In this document: one piece after another, positions 35,226 through 46,861 of the stretch
Layout of the letters: the number at the start of each line of letters is the position of its first letter
Numbering within the stretch: the first letter of the stretch is position 1
Source: Phaeotremella fagi
Lineage: Eukaryota; Basidiomycota; Tremellomycetes; Tremellales; Phaeotremellaceae
Reading direction: 5' to 3'
DNA: 64,000 bases
Assembly (NCBI GenBank): GCA_001599715.1
Contig: BCHU01000013.1
Coordinates: 310,001-374,000 of the forward strand
Notes under the pieces: model-generated
What the model was told of the DNA's origin: nothing
What the model saw: the letters and a program-made list of their open reading frames with translations, nothing else
The model's database searches: none
Made by a program: the position numbers and the translations under genes

Positions 35226-36560
35226 CTAAAAAGTCAAAACTTCCCTCAAACGCTTTACTGCAGTGTCGCATTCTTCTTCGGTACCGATCGTGATTCTCAA
35301 ACATCCTTCGCAACCGATTTCTTTACCTCTAAATCGGACAACGACACCTAACGATTCGGCCATAGTTTTGTACGCTTCCAAGGCTTTTTGGTTACTTGGT
35401 CTAGCACCATCACCTGGACCGTCGAGTATCTCGACCAAAATGAAATTGGCGTGATTACCTCCTAATATGCGTCCGATTCCTGGGATAGTCTTCAATTTTG
35501 AGATAAGACTTGTTCTAGACAAAGTCAGAGCGGCTGTATTTTTGGCCATAATGGCAAGACCTTCTGGCGAGACAGCGGCCAAAGCCAACGATGCGGTGGG
35601 TAGCGAAATGTTATATGGGGCTTTAGCGTTGGTCAGAATTTGGATGAGAGGGGGAGATGCGAGTAAGAAACCGAGTCTGAATTTAGTACAATTCTCCCAA
35701 GGGAGTGACTTACCTGATAGCAGCGAGTCCGAAACTCTTGCTGAGTGTCTGAGTTACGCATACATTGGCGTACTCATTCACTAGAGCAGCTGCACTGGAA
35801 CCTTCAGGTGAAAAATCAACATATGCTTCATCGATAATGGCGACTCCCTTGAAGTGAGGGTTTTCAAGTATTCTTTTGATGCAGTCGAGTGGTATTAAGG
35901 TTCCAGTGGGATTACCGGGTGAACAAATGAATAGCATTTTCAGATCTGGATTCTTTTTGAACGCTTCATTCATCTGTAAACTTTTCGTCAGTGGAAATTC
36001 TATAACGATCTCGAATGGTCGATACGACTCACAGCGTCCTCGTCTAATTCGAATCTTCCCGAATCCGTGATCAAAGGAACTTCAAGAACTCCGATATCGT
36101 TGACTTGGGCGGTGACTTTGTACATTCCGTAAGTTGGCGGGCAAGTCATGACTACGTCTTTCGCGGGTACGCATAGGACACGATACAGCATGTCGATCAC
36201 TTCATCACTGCCCACACCTAAAAAGACCCAATCCTCATTAGGAACCCCTCGTAGTTCTGCTATTCTTCGCTTCAAGACGTCGTGAGTTGGCGATGGATAC
36301 CTGTTTAGACTAGCCATTTCAGCTTCCGATAAGAGAGACAGAGTAGAAGCAGCTGTCTCATCCAAGGAACCGTTGGATTGCAGCGGTGCAAGACTTGGAC
36401 CGATAGCGTTTTCGTTGGCGTCAAGTAAAACTCCTGCAGAGTAATCATCTCTGGCAGCTCTGTAGGGGACAAGAGATAGGATGTTTGGGCGAATAAGGGG
36501 TTCCAAAGCAAAGTGAGGAGGATAAGAGGGACCTGGAGCTTTTAAACCGAGGATAGCCAT
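35226..36560 (-). CDS. HIS5: Histidinol-phosphate aminotransferase
   Basis: ATG is at 36558-36560; stop is at 35226-35228. N-terminal VPYRAARDD and LLDANENAIGP are typical of HisC/His5. They are followed by LNRYPSPTHDVLKRRIAELRG, DWVFLGVGSDEVIDMLYRVL and CPPTYGMYKV. The second exon gives LFICSPGNPTGTLIP, IIDEAYVDFSPEGS and TLSKSFGLAAIR, which carries the PLP-binding Lys. The last exon has LGGNHANFILVEI, GVVVRFRGKEIGCEGCLRIT and ends LREVLTF. The enzyme converts imidazole acetol phosphate to histidinol phosphate using glutamate in cytosolic histidine synthesis. All expected active-site blocks are present, and only two or three introns interrupt the gene. It is divergent from the GT90 gene. Confidence 0.93.
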
Positions 36561-36916
36561 TTTGATTCTGATGTTGTGTAGTGAATTGAAATATCTCTAA
36601 CTTGTCAACTCGATGATAAAGGTTAAAGCGAATCGACTCAAGCGAGAAATTAGGCGTGTACGTGTGAATTAAAAGTTAGATTAGAACGTAAGCAACAATT
36701 AGGCACGCTGGTTTACGCGTCTATCCTGTCTCAGCTGTATTGAACAAATCTTACAACACCTATATCCATACCCATCTATCAACTACCTTCTACATCACTA
36801 ATACAACTCTATCCCTAGCTTCAGCTTCAGCTTCAACCCTTCCTCAGATTTGGCCTCGACTTGGACCTCATCTTAAACCTTACTCTCTCCTCCTTCTCAA
36901 CACCCCCTCTTCCATC
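36561..36916. promoter_or_regulatory. Divergent promoter of HIS5 and GT90 gene
   Basis: It contains ATTAGGCGTG at 36649-36658, the variant ATTAGGCACG at 36698-36707 and ACGCGT at 36715-36720, followed by a long CT-rich leader to the GT90 start. An in-frame extension from 36740 is open but not initiated like its neighbours. Confidence 0.5.
36649..36658 (+). promoter_or_regulatory. ATTAGGCGTG element, copy 3
   Basis: Exact match to the two copies in the POL3/acyl-CoA dehydrogenase promoter. A related ATTAGGCACG follows at 36698-36707. Confidence 0.4.
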
Positions 36917-39046
36917 ATGCTTCGCGCTCTCAAATCCGCTTCACCCAGGGAACGTCTCATCGCACTTGGTCTAGGTGTCCTCGCTTTAATCTTTTTCATC
37001 CATTTCTCACTCTCTTCCAATAACAATCTTTTCCATCACACTCAGCGATGGACAACGGCTTCGTCCTCCGTTATTCGTTCAAAGTTTCTTCGAGCTAAAG
37101 CTCGCGCACCTCGCCCTCCCATCCATCATCCTATCCCCAGATTGATGGCTGAAGCTAGAGACGAATTCAAGGCAAAACTGAATCGTCAAAGCAAAACCCT
37201 TGCGGATGCTGTGAACGAATACGAACGTCGATACGGTAGACTACCACCTAAAGGCTTTGATGAATGGTTTGAGTTTGCAAAAACTCATGACGCATTGATT
37301 ATTGACGAATACGATCAACTCAGTCAAGATTTGGACAGGTTCTGGAAGTTTTCGGGAGAAGAACTTCGAAGAAGATGCATCCAGGTTGGATATTTGCCAT
37401 CAGTCGATTTAGTTAGAATAGAAGATGGGAAAACGAGAACGATCGATGTCAGCAAAGGTTTCGCTGATTCTGAAGTCGGTGCTCGAGCCAAAGGTTTCAG
37501 AGTGATGCTCGAGAAATTTCAGAAGAAACTGCCAAACATGGACTTTCCAATCAACGAAAAGGCTGAAGGACGTATATTGGTACCATGGGAGGAGAATCTT
37601 TTTGTCAACCTAACGGCTGATTCATCTAGTAAGTGTTTGTTCGTTATTGGAGACAAGCTGATAGAAACTCTTTCAATAGAGGGCATCGAGCATGTTCTAG
37701 GAGGAGAATTCATCCCTGATTGGCGTGGTGATGGAAACGTCTGGGAAGCGTTCAGACGTACATGTGATCCCTCATCGCAAGCTAGACGTAGATTTGGATC
37801 TTTACGTGCTCAGTTGAAAGAAGGTCAAGTTCCCATTTCTCGATTAGCAAATGCTGGTGTCACGGCTGGTGTCTCGGACGAAGATTTCCATTTCGTCAAG
37901 AACGTCGACAACAAATATGATTTCTGTGATCATCCTTGGGCTCATTATCAACAAGGTCACTTTTTCTCTGACTGGAGAACGATCCATGCTCTCTATCCCA
38001 TGTTCTCACCTGCTAAAGGAGTTGGATACTCGGATATTCTCATTCCCAGTCATTACTACTTTTCTTCTACGAAGCGATACACGTACGGATGGGATCCAGT
38101 CAACATGGTCATCAAGGAAGTCGACGACATGGAAACTCCATGGGAAGACAAATCAGATGATATCTTCTGGCGAGGAGCAACAACGGGTGGTGGAAGTAGT
38201 CCCCCAGGTTTCTTGGCTCAGTATCAACGACATCGGTGAGCGACTTTCCTTGCATCATCACGTTCTTCACTAACCGACTTTAGATTCATCAAAATGACAT
38301 CGGACGATTCGGACGTTAATCGCACCGTAGTATTCGCTGATCCACCTGGAACGAACAATTACATCTCAGCTCCAGTAGAAATTGGTCAGCTCAATGACGA
38401 CATGATGGATGTCGCGTTCACAAAAGCAGTCGGTTGTGTTCAATACCCAGGAGGATGCGACGGCATGCGCAAGGACCATCGATTCGCTGACGCTGTTCCT
38501 CTTGGAGAAAATTGGAGGCATAAATATCTGATAGATCTGGACGGTATGGGTTATTCTGCCCGATTGTTTGCTTTGGTTAGTTCAATTGAAGTGTACCAGG
38601 GTGTGGACTGACTGCGATCTAGCTCAAATCCGAAAGTGCTGTGTTGAAAACAACGATTTATACCGAGTTTATGAGCGAATGGCTCCAGCCATGGCTTCAC
38701 TACATTCCAATTTCACAATTCTACACTGAGATCTACAACATTCATGCTTACTTCTCTGGACCCTCTCAAGCGATGCTGACTGCGGCCAACGCTACTCGTG
38801 ATACGTATCAATCTGCTGGAATGAGTACAAGACGTATCGATGGAGATGCTGAATTACGTAAGATCGCGTCGGCTGGTCGAGATTGGATGTTTAACATTGG
38901 CAGGAAGATTGATATGGAAAGTGAGTATGAGTGTATGATCTATGAAAACGTATTGACAGGGTTTAGTCTACGTATACAGGTTATGTCTCGAATGGGGTAG
39001 ATTGACGAGCGATGATCGAGAGGCGATGACTTATACCAGGGTCTAG
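36917..39046 (+). CDS. CAP10-like glycosyltransferase (GT90 family)
   Basis: The start chosen is ATG 36917, which gives a short cytosolic tail followed by one membrane anchor (LGLGVLALIFFIHFSLSS), the type II form usual for Golgi enzymes. The frame is open further upstream, to 36740, but that part is CT-rich leader. After a basic stem come KGFDEWFEFAKTHDALIIDE, IPDWRGDGNVWEAFRRTC, YDFCDHPWAHYQQGHFFSDW, DDIFWRGATTGG and WRHKYLIDLDGMGYSARLF. The last two are typical GT90/CAP10 blocks. The final exon reads YVYRLCLEWGRL and stops at 39046. In Cryptococcus this family includes CAP10 and the beta-1,2-xylosyltransferase of capsule and glycolipid synthesis. Donor sugar and acceptor here are not known. 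A role in surface polysaccharide is inferred from the family. Confidence 0.87.
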
Positions 39047-39312
39047 AGAGGGGGAAGTGGGTTCAGAGGGCTTTGTTAAATTTATCATAGATTCATGCAA
39101 GATTTTATCACGAAAAGGATCTTACTGCAATACTGCATCATGGGAGTTTGTGAGGGTAGGGTATTAAGATCGATTTCTTGAATTTGAGTCGAGAGCTTTA
39201 GTAGAATATTTACCGAGTCGCTCTGCCACAAGCCATACAACATCATAGGACGAGCAAAAGTCGATGGTCTAAACATTTCATCTTCTTTCCATTTACATTC
39301 AATTCGCCTATC

Positions 39313-40595
39313 ATGATAACATTGACAGTGGTGAGTACGACAGTACTTTGAGATCTAGAATGCTTAAATGTTTACTTACAGGTCCGTCATGGTGAATCCA
39401 CAGGTTTGTTTCGCTTGATTCGTCGCTCATGTTTTGTTGTTGACGTTTTCGATGTATAGACAATCTGAAAGCTCGATGGGCCGGATGGGCTGACGCTCCA
39501 CTATCTGTACATGGTGAGTCTCTAGGTGTTATTTGGGCATTGACTGACTCTGATTACAGGCATGAACGTGAGATTGACTCTGGTCTCACTTTCATAACTG
39601 ATCAGTCGTGTCCAGCAAGCTCAAGCTTTGGGTCGCTCTTTCAGTGATACAAAAATGGATGCGATATTTGCGTCCCCATTAAAAAGGGCTCACTGGACAG
39701 TACGTTGTTCTCAATTGCCAGTGAGCTCATCCCCATGACATAGTCTCAACAAATCGAAAAACATCAAAAAGAACCCATACCCCCTCTGACTATTTCTCCT
39801 CTACTACGTGAACAGCACTTTGGGATTGGTGAGATTCGAAACAACGACTATGACTCATTCCCTTAGCCGAAGAGAAACCTTTTGGGGAATCTGGAGGGTT
39901 CGTACGTGAACCAGGTCGTCGTTTTCGTTTCGATGAAGGAGAGTCTTTGGAGGATGTCCGTGCACGCGCAAACGAAGCGTGAGTCCTGGTACCTGGATTG
40001 GTCTGATATCTATAGAATTGGACTCTTCATCGAACCGTTTCTTCAAGAATGTCACGGTAAACCCCCTACATCTAAACACATCGTTGTTGTAGCTCATGGG
40101 ATCTTCAATTCGGAATTCATTGGTGCTTTACTAGCTCGATCGCCGATCAAACCTTTAGAGTGGGGTTACAAGGGTAGGTGAGGAAGAGAATTTCGCTAAC
40201 TTGACAAGGCATGACAAATGTAGGTAATCCGTGGCCTCCTTTTGCTAAACTTTAAAGACTGGATGGACGAGAATGGAAGTTGGTTATCTGGCAAGTGTTA
40301 AACCCACAAGGTGTCTGATTGTCTATAGGACGAAAGCAAGCAGGTGGATCGCCCAAAGGTCGATACAAATCCAGAAGGTCCAATCTCAGCGTCTTCAGCA
40401 CCAATCAGTGCACCTCCCATTAATCCTCTGGATCAAGACTTGCCACCGTTGACTGTGAAAATACTCTGTACTGATGTGACAAAACATTTAGACGGCGTTC
40501 ATCGCCAGAAAGGCGGGATCGGCAGTCAAGGATATGACGAAAAGCAGAAAGATTTACGGTCTTTCTTCAGTGGAGCTTCATCGCCGTCAGATTGA
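39313..40595 (+). CDS. Phosphoglycerate-mutase-like (histidine phosphatase) protein
   Basis: ATG at 39313 starts a six-codon exon (MITLTV). Splicing into RHGEST supplies the catalytic His of the branch 1 histidine phosphatase superfamily. Further blocks are NLKARWAGWADAPLSVHG, DAIFASPLKRA, ISPLLREQHFGI, GESLEDVRARA and IVVVAHGIFNSEFIGALLA, with the second catalytic His in AHG. TGWTRMEVGYL follows, then a Pro/Ser-rich tail ending FFSGASSPSD at 40595. Eight or nine introns interrupt the gene. One of them (40291-40329) begins GCAAGT instead of GT, and both its flanks keep the frame. The superfamily covers metabolic mutases and phosphatases such as fructose-2,6-bisphosphatase and TIGAR; no substrate can be named. 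Confidence 0.82.
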
Positions 40596-40647
40596 GTAGA
40601 AGTGAATGTTAGTCAACGCAGTCCGAATACAATGCATGTAAACCCAT

Positions 40648-41979
40648 CTATTGAGAAGTTTCCGAATTCATGATGACAACTTTGATGTCCTTTCCTGCCT
40701 TTACAGCTACAAAGGCTTCTTCGATCTTGTCGATGGGGAATGTAGCGGTAATAAGTGGTTTAACGTTGATGACTCCACGGGCTACAAGATCGATAGCAGT
40801 TTGGAAACAACCGGCGGTGTAGCGGACAGTTCCTGAATTGTTAGCGTCAACTTTGAAGACAACCCACCGATCATTGATAGTTCCTTCGATACAAGAGCGA
40901 CTGTTGGGAAAGCGTTGATAGGTCTTCCAAGACCGGCTTGGATGTCTGACGATTAGCCTCGTACGATCCATCCACTCACAAGTACCACCAACGTGACAGA
41001 ACGCAACACCAGCATGCATGCATGGTTCAGCGCCTGAAGCTTCAACAACGACATCCACACCCATTGGGGCAATTCCCGCCTCCTTCAATGCTGCTGCTTT
41101 GAATTCATCTGCCCAGACACCGTACTCTTGATCAGCAGATTTTCGAGGTGAAACAGCGGCGTAGTCGGCGATGTATGATTTCGCAAAGTCGACACGTTCT
41201 TGAGAAACGTCAAAGGCGATGATCTTAGAGACACCATAGGCTCTTGCAACGGCCATGACAAGGAGACCGAGAGGACCGCAACCACTGATGATCAGGGATA
41301 GTCCAAAGTTTCTACTCACAAGACACAAAGGGTTTGTCCTGCCGTTAAACCACCTCGCTTGGCGAGTTGAACGGCTACAGCTAGAGGTTGGATACATCCT
41401 GCTTCTGCCCATGGAATTGATTCAGCAAGGGGAACAGTGAATTGAGCGGGGCAAACGTAGTATTCGGATAAACTTCCGTTTGTTGGGGGCATTGAAGCGC
41501 TGGATGGTCAGGACGGCGTACATGGGTGACTTACTGTTTGAGGTTTAGACAGATGTTTGTACGTCCTCGCATGCAAGAGAAGCATCTGTCGATTAGCGTT
41601 ATCAACATGGAACACTCACTTTTGACAAGGGATTCCTGGTTCGATTGCTACTCGAGCTCCAACAACAACGTCTTTAACGTTTGAACCCACTTCAACAACT
41701 TCCCCGACACTCTCATGTCCCATAACTGTGGGGTTGGTCAAGACAACAGGACCAAGTTTACCATGATCGTACATGTGAGTCTGAGAGTAATTAGGGATTT
41801 CCTTTCATCTCACTCACGTCAGAACCACAGATACCGGTGGCCATGACTTTGACCTTGACATCATCAGGACCAACGTCGGGGATAGGAATATCTTGAACGG
41901 AGACTTTTGTAGCTGCCGTCAAAAGACAAGACAAGTTGCGTGTGGGTGTGACGCCGTTGGTAGTAGGTGTTGGGTCCAT
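40648..41979 (-). CDS. Zinc-dependent polyol dehydrogenase (xylitol/sorbitol type)
   Basis: ATG is at 41977-41979; stop is at 40648-40650. The medium-chain ADH fold is clear: MATGICGSD with the catalytic-zinc Cys, TVMGHESVGEVVEVGSNVKD with the His-Glu pair, CFSCMRGRTNIC for the structural zinc, and GCGPLGLLVMAVARAYG for NAD binding, followed by IIAFDVSQERVDFAK. After two introns the sequence reads GLGRPINAFP, KELSMIGTVRYTAGC, then AIDLVARGVINVKPLIT. This order is that of xylitol, sorbitol and L-arabinitol dehydrogenases, which oxidise polyols to ketoses in pentose and sorbitol use. FDVS after the glycine motif suggests NAD rather than NADP. Which polyol is preferred cannot be decided by eye. 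Confidence 0.85.
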
Positions 41980-42126
41980 TGTTGATAAAGTGAGATTGGT
42001 TAGAGAAGCGAAAGAAGAGAAAAATTCAGAGATGAGATATGCATTATCGTTGTTATTACGGATCTAACCTGCCAATAAGATATGGACCATCCGTGAGTTC
42101 CGATCCGTTATCTTTATCATGTGCCA

Positions 42127-43572
42127 CTAATAATCTATATCTTCTTCACCCAACAACAGATTATCAAGTCTTCTAACATTTAAATCTTCTTGCAACGCGT
42201 TGATGACAATATCCAACCCGTCACCATCCATAATGCTTTGAAGTCCAGTGATGGTGAAACCAATACGATGATCCGTCAGGCGATCCTAGAGATGGTCAGT
42301 GTCTAAGAAACAGCTCATACGCACCTGGGGGAAGTTGTACGTTCTAGCCTTGTCGCTTCTATCTGCACCTTTGACTTGGTTTCGTCGACTAGCTCTACGA
42401 GCTTCCACCTCTTCGGCATGTTTACGCTCTGATAAACGAGCTCTCAAGACTTCCCAAGCCCAAGCTCGGTTCTGGGGTCAGTTTTGAACGTCTCCAAACC
42501 CACCTGATGTTGACTTCTCGAATCCTGCATCGATACAGATATACCCGTAGGGATATGAGTCAATCTAACAGCTGATTCAGTCTTGTTGACATGTTGACCA
42601 CCAGCACCTCGTGATCGCATGACTTCAGATTTGACGTCCTTGGGATCGACCAAAGGTGCATCAGGTGTATCCGGGTAGAGAGGGAGAACCTGGCGGTTAA
42701 TTTGATTCGAGGGATTTGACCCACCACTACCGCTACTGTACTGGTGTGAACTCTTCCTTGCGTCTCCGTAGCTGGTACTCGTTGTACTCGATGTACACCT
42801 CGTTCCCATTGCAACAATCCATAGACGGAACTAATTGTTTCGTCCGTCCACTGAGGTCCAGACAACTTCATCGTCATCTCTTTGAGCCCACCGTTACCTT
42901 TACCCACAGCGCCTTCTACTTGACTGATGATTTCGATTTTCCATCCACGTTTTTCTGCAAAGCGAGTATACATCCGTACGAGCTCTTCGGCGAAAAGAGC
43001 TGATTCAGACCCTCCAACTCCTGCGTTGAAAGACATGACAGCTGGTAAAGCGGCAGTCGATGGTAGAGGAAGAAGGAGGGTGGGTAGAACTGAGGAGACA
43101 AGTTTGTCAAGTTGATCACAGAGCTCTTGATGTTCTTCAACGAACATTTCACGAAGAGTTGAATCGGGATCGTCGAGATGCGGAGTGAGGTCGATGATTG
43201 CCTGGGTTTAGGTTGAAGTCTACGTGGGACTTACTTTTCGTAGATTCTGATAACTACCCCAAGCTTCGTTGAGAGGTTTCAATTCTCGAATGACCCTGGC
43301 TCTGTCTATCTGTTCTTGAACGGTTCCTCCTTGAGATCCCTGGGAATTAGCAAGGGTTGAAAGAGTTGATTTACCTGGACCGTTGCATTTTTGAACAATT
43401 CTATTTTGTTTCGAGCAGTTTCCAACAGCTTTTTTTGCTCAGCTTCTTTGGGGGTGCAGGCGATGGAAGAGCTGAATCGTAGGTTGAACTGAGGTAATGG
43501 GCGATTGAAATTTTGGCAACGTCGACATTTGGTCGCCTTGAAAGCAGACTTTACACCTCCAACATTTCTCAT
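42127..43572 (-). CDS. MRF1: Mitochondrial peptide chain release factor 1
   Basis: ATG is at 43570-43572; stop is at 42127-42129. The N-terminus is rich in Arg, Lys and Ser without acidic residues ([23 protein letters not shown]), as for mitochondrial import. It is followed by the release-factor coiled region, [39 protein letters not shown] and [23 protein letters not shown] is the peptidyl-tRNA hydrolysis motif. The P-x-T tripeptide (PAT) is the stop-codon reading loop of the RF1 type (UAA/UAG). The end reads [19 protein letters not shown] and [12 protein letters not shown]. The gene terminates translation on mitochondrial ribosomes. It shares a 200-base divergent promoter with SER1. Confidence 0.93.
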
Positions 43573-43583
43573 AGCTCTACTGT

Positions 43584-43604
43584 GTCGTCGTCGTCGTCGT
43601 CGTC
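43584..43604. repeat. (GTC)7 microsatellite
   Basis: Seven exact GTC triplets immediately upstream of the MRF1 start codon, in the promoter or 5' leader between MRF1 and SER1. It is likely to vary in length. Confidence 0.95.
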
Positions 43605-43775
43605 ACTGCTGCGAGTGGTTTGAGTCGAATGGATGCGTTTGGTGCATGGAGAAGCTATGGTAGTTGAATTTTGAGAAAAGTCACTCGTCACGTGGTTATT
43701 GCTGGTGCGTGCCTGACATTTTCGAGTCAATAAATGTAGCCATCTAATTTATTCGAATTTCTTACAACCACCACA

Positions 43776-45080
43776 ATGGTAGAAGCACGCTCTAACGTTC
43801 ACAACTTTGCAGCTGGGCCATCACCTCTACCCACTCCCGTTCTTGAGAAAGCTGCTCAGGGGCTCATAAACTATGGTGGTACTGGTATGGGCATTTGTGA
43901 ACTCAGTCATCGAGGCAAAGAATTTGAAGCCATTCGTGCAGGCGCTGAGGGTACGTAGGAGTTGTATCGACCTGACGCTCATTCCTACAGCCAACCTGCG
44001 CCAACTTCTCCTCATCCCCGACAACTACTCTGTACTCTTTGCTCAAGGAGGAGGCACAACCCAGTTCTCTTCGGTAGTTCTCAACCTTCTCGCATACAGA
44101 CGTTTACAACGACCTGATTCGTATACACCTCCTGATATCGATTACGTCGTCACAGGATCTTGGTCGTCGAAAGCTATCGCAGAAGCTGAGAGGGTTTGTT
44201 TACCTCCAACTCCCGGAGCTGCCGCTCTAGCCAATCCACGTGTAGCTGCTACAGGTAAACCAAGCAAATTCACCACCCTACCTCATCGCGATGAATATCA
44301 GTTCTCCAAAGATCCAGCTTTTGTCTACTACTGCGAAAACGAAACTATCAACGGTATCGAGTATCCTCCAGCTTCTTCAACCTCCCCTTACGCGTTCCCA
44401 TTCGACTTGGTTCCAGAAAACGTTCCTATCGTTGCCGACTACTCGTCTTCCTTCATCTCACGCCCTATCCCACATATCGAGCGTCATGCTGTGATCTACG
44501 CTGGCGCTCAAAAGAATCTTGGACCTTCTGGAGTTACTGTCGTCATCGTTAGGAACGACATTTTGGTCGACACGACTAAAGCCATGAAACTAGGTGGTAT
44601 TCCTGCTGTCCCCATTCAATCGGAATACAAAATTCTTGCCGACAATCAAAGCATGTACAACACTCCTCCAACTTTTGCCATCTATGTATCGGCCCTGGTG
44701 TTGGAGTATCTGATCGCTGAGAAAGGTGGATTGGCTGGGCTCGAATCGACGAATAAAGCAAAAGCCGAACTCTTGTACTCAACTTTGGATGAAGCTGAGG
44801 CCCAAGGCAAAGTCAGATGTGTCGTTAAAGAACGTGAAGCTAGAAGTTGGATGAACGTGACGTTTGAGGTCTTGGGGGAGAACGCAGAGAAGAAGTTTTT
44901 GGAGGGCGCTGCGAAGCGTGGATTCCAGCAATTAAAAGGGCATCGTTCGGTCGGTGGTAAGTCGTAGTGTTTGAAGGTGACAGCTCACACGGTATAGGCA
45001 TTCGCGCTTCTCTTTACAACGCTGTCACGCTGGATTCTGTTCGAGCTTTGAGCGATTATATCAAGGAGTTTCAAGCTTAG
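43776..45080 (+). CDS. SER1: Phosphoserine aminotransferase
   Basis: ATG is at 43776; stop is at 45078-45080. NFAAGPSPLPTPVLEKAA and GMGICELSHRGKEF open the protein as in SerC/Ser1. Next come LFAQGGGTTQFSSVVLNLL, VVTGSWSSKAIAEAE, VPIVADYSSSFISRPI and YAGAQKNLGPSG, whose Lys binds PLP. NTPPTFAIYVSALVLEYL, then GGLAGLESTNKAKAELLY and, near the end, GFQQLKGHRSVGGIRASLYN complete the family pattern. Only two introns are present, one after codon 59 and one near 44960. The enzyme makes phosphoserine from 3-phosphohydroxypyruvate in cytosolic serine synthesis. Confidence 0.95.
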
Positions 45081-45309
45081 TGTGGCTCCCTGATCGTTCA
45101 CCCAGGCTGGCCACAAGGCCAGCCGCGTAAGAAAAGCACCAGAAGTCCAGGAACGGCGGTAAAGAATGCATTTAATGTCCGCAAACTCGAAATTTACTAA
45201 ACAAACGACGTTCTCAATGGAATGAGACGTAATAAACCAAAAAGGAAGCAATTGTCCAACCAAACGAACACGGCATGAAAGATTTGAAGATTCGTGCAAA
45301 ACTCGACGA

Positions 45310-46861
45310 TTATACGCTGTACCCAAATCCGAGTTGGGTATTGTCGTAGTCAAACTCGGCGTACATGGTCAACAAAAAGGCATCTCCAACGTTCCAAACA
45401 GGGTTATTCTGGTCATCGACTGGACCGTAGGATACCCCAGCTTCGACTATCAGCCACTACACCTTTTTCGGATTCTACCACTCACTTTGACAATAGTACA
45501 TGCCGTTTAGTTTCGTTTCACTGACGAGTCCATTGCCTGTCAATGAGGAGTAAGGCATCACGAATGTGGTTCCAGCAAAACCTACAAATGTGTGAGAGAT
45601 TGTGCAATGGAAAACTTCGCCACTTACTTAGAGTTATTTTACTGATTCCTCGAGGAGCCAACCCAGTGTCACCGAAATAGCATGGGACTACGAAAGATCC
45701 ATCGTTGTATGAACTAACCTGTCCGGACTGTCCTGATTGAGTAAAGTACTCATTGAGCGTTAGCGAATTGGGAATGGCAGCGTAGAAAGCGTCGATGTAA
45801 TTGGTTGGACCGTAAATGTCGTAATTACCCGTGTCAATGATCGTCAATTGTGCTGCAGATGAATCGAATATAGTTGTTGTACCAACTGTCAAACCTTGAA
45901 ACGGGATTGTCCAGTACAGATACTCGGGTCCAAATATGGTCGATGACTCGAGCACGGTGGAGTAAGTTAACGAGTTACCAGACCACACAGAGGCCGAGTA
46001 AGTACCACCTAAATACATGGCACTTGTGCCAGGTACACCAAGTCTGAAACCAACTACGGCGTTTTGGATGGCACCTTGAGTTTTTAGATTTTCTTAAAAG
46101 TTGTCAGGAGTCACTCTTTCGACATGGGAGCACATACGGACGTAGGGTACAGCTCCTTGTCTACTAAGGTCTTGGAATCCCATCCCGAAAAGACTGTCAG
46201 ATGGTCAGTTTAGTTCCTGTTTGAAAAGGAATACCCACCCAACAGCTGGGCTCGGCGCTTCGTCTGTTGTGGAAGTGGAAATGTATTGTCCAGTAGCTGT
46301 TAAACCGTTAATGGTCACTGAGTCTTCCCAGGTTTCTCCGGAAGCACTGAGCCTCCTCCGTAAAGGATACTGAAACTCTTGCCAGTGTCAACAGCACCGC
46401 CAGAGGTCGAAGGGTTGTACTACAAGGTTTAGCACAGTTTCAGTCGTGATCCACTCCACTCACACCGTAAGCCCAGATATCGGAGGATCCCTATTCAAAC
46501 ACATCAGCTTTAGGTACCGCTATTATGTACTAACCGTGTCAAAATCCATTTCAAAAGTTTGACCTGAGGAACCAACGGTGACTTCACCTGCCCAGGCAAA
46601 GGCAGCATTCTGTACAAGCGACAATGAGGTTACAGCTCTTTTCTTGAACTCTGCAGCAGAGGTTGGGCTGTTTCGGATTTTTCGAGCCTTGAGGTATTCG
46701 TGTTGAGCCTGTCTTTTAGACCAAGGTTTGGCGTCGGTCTGGTTGAACTCTCGTTTAGTCAGGGGAATCGCCACCACATTGATCCTCTTCGTTGGTGTTG
46801 GTGTGGCATTGGAACTCTGTAGACCGGCCAGTAGAAGGAGGATGAAGGTAAGGCCAACCAT
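45310..46861 (-). pseudogene. Secreted pepsin-like aspartic protease with a one-base frameshift
   Basis: ATG at 46861 opens a signal peptide (FILLLLAGLQSSNATP) and a propeptide with KR sites (AEFKKRAV). The mature enzyme has its first catalytic motif split by an intron (MDFDT|GSSDIWAYG), then YNPSTSGGAVDTG and FSILYGGGS. Here the frame shifts: the next residues, SASGETWEDSVTINGLTA, are read only if one base is added between 46348 and 46349 (expected Ser-Ser-Ala-Ser-Gly of the family flap). Everything beyond is intact, including the second motif, TIIDTGNYDIYGP, and the end, LGFGYSV at 45310-45312. Without correction the product stops 12 codons later, at an early TGA. Aspartic proteases of this class act outside the cell or in the vacuole. 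Either a recent pseudogene or a base error in the sequence would explain it. Confidence 0.75.

Noticed and set aside
36740..36916. N-terminal extension of the GT90 protein from the earlier in-frame ATG
   Set aside because: The extension is a CT-rich leader in translation, and starting at 36917 gives the expected short tail plus signal anchor.
46340..46360. An intron explaining the protease frame change
   Set aside because: No GT donor and AG acceptor at usable spacing join the two frames without deleting conserved flap residues.
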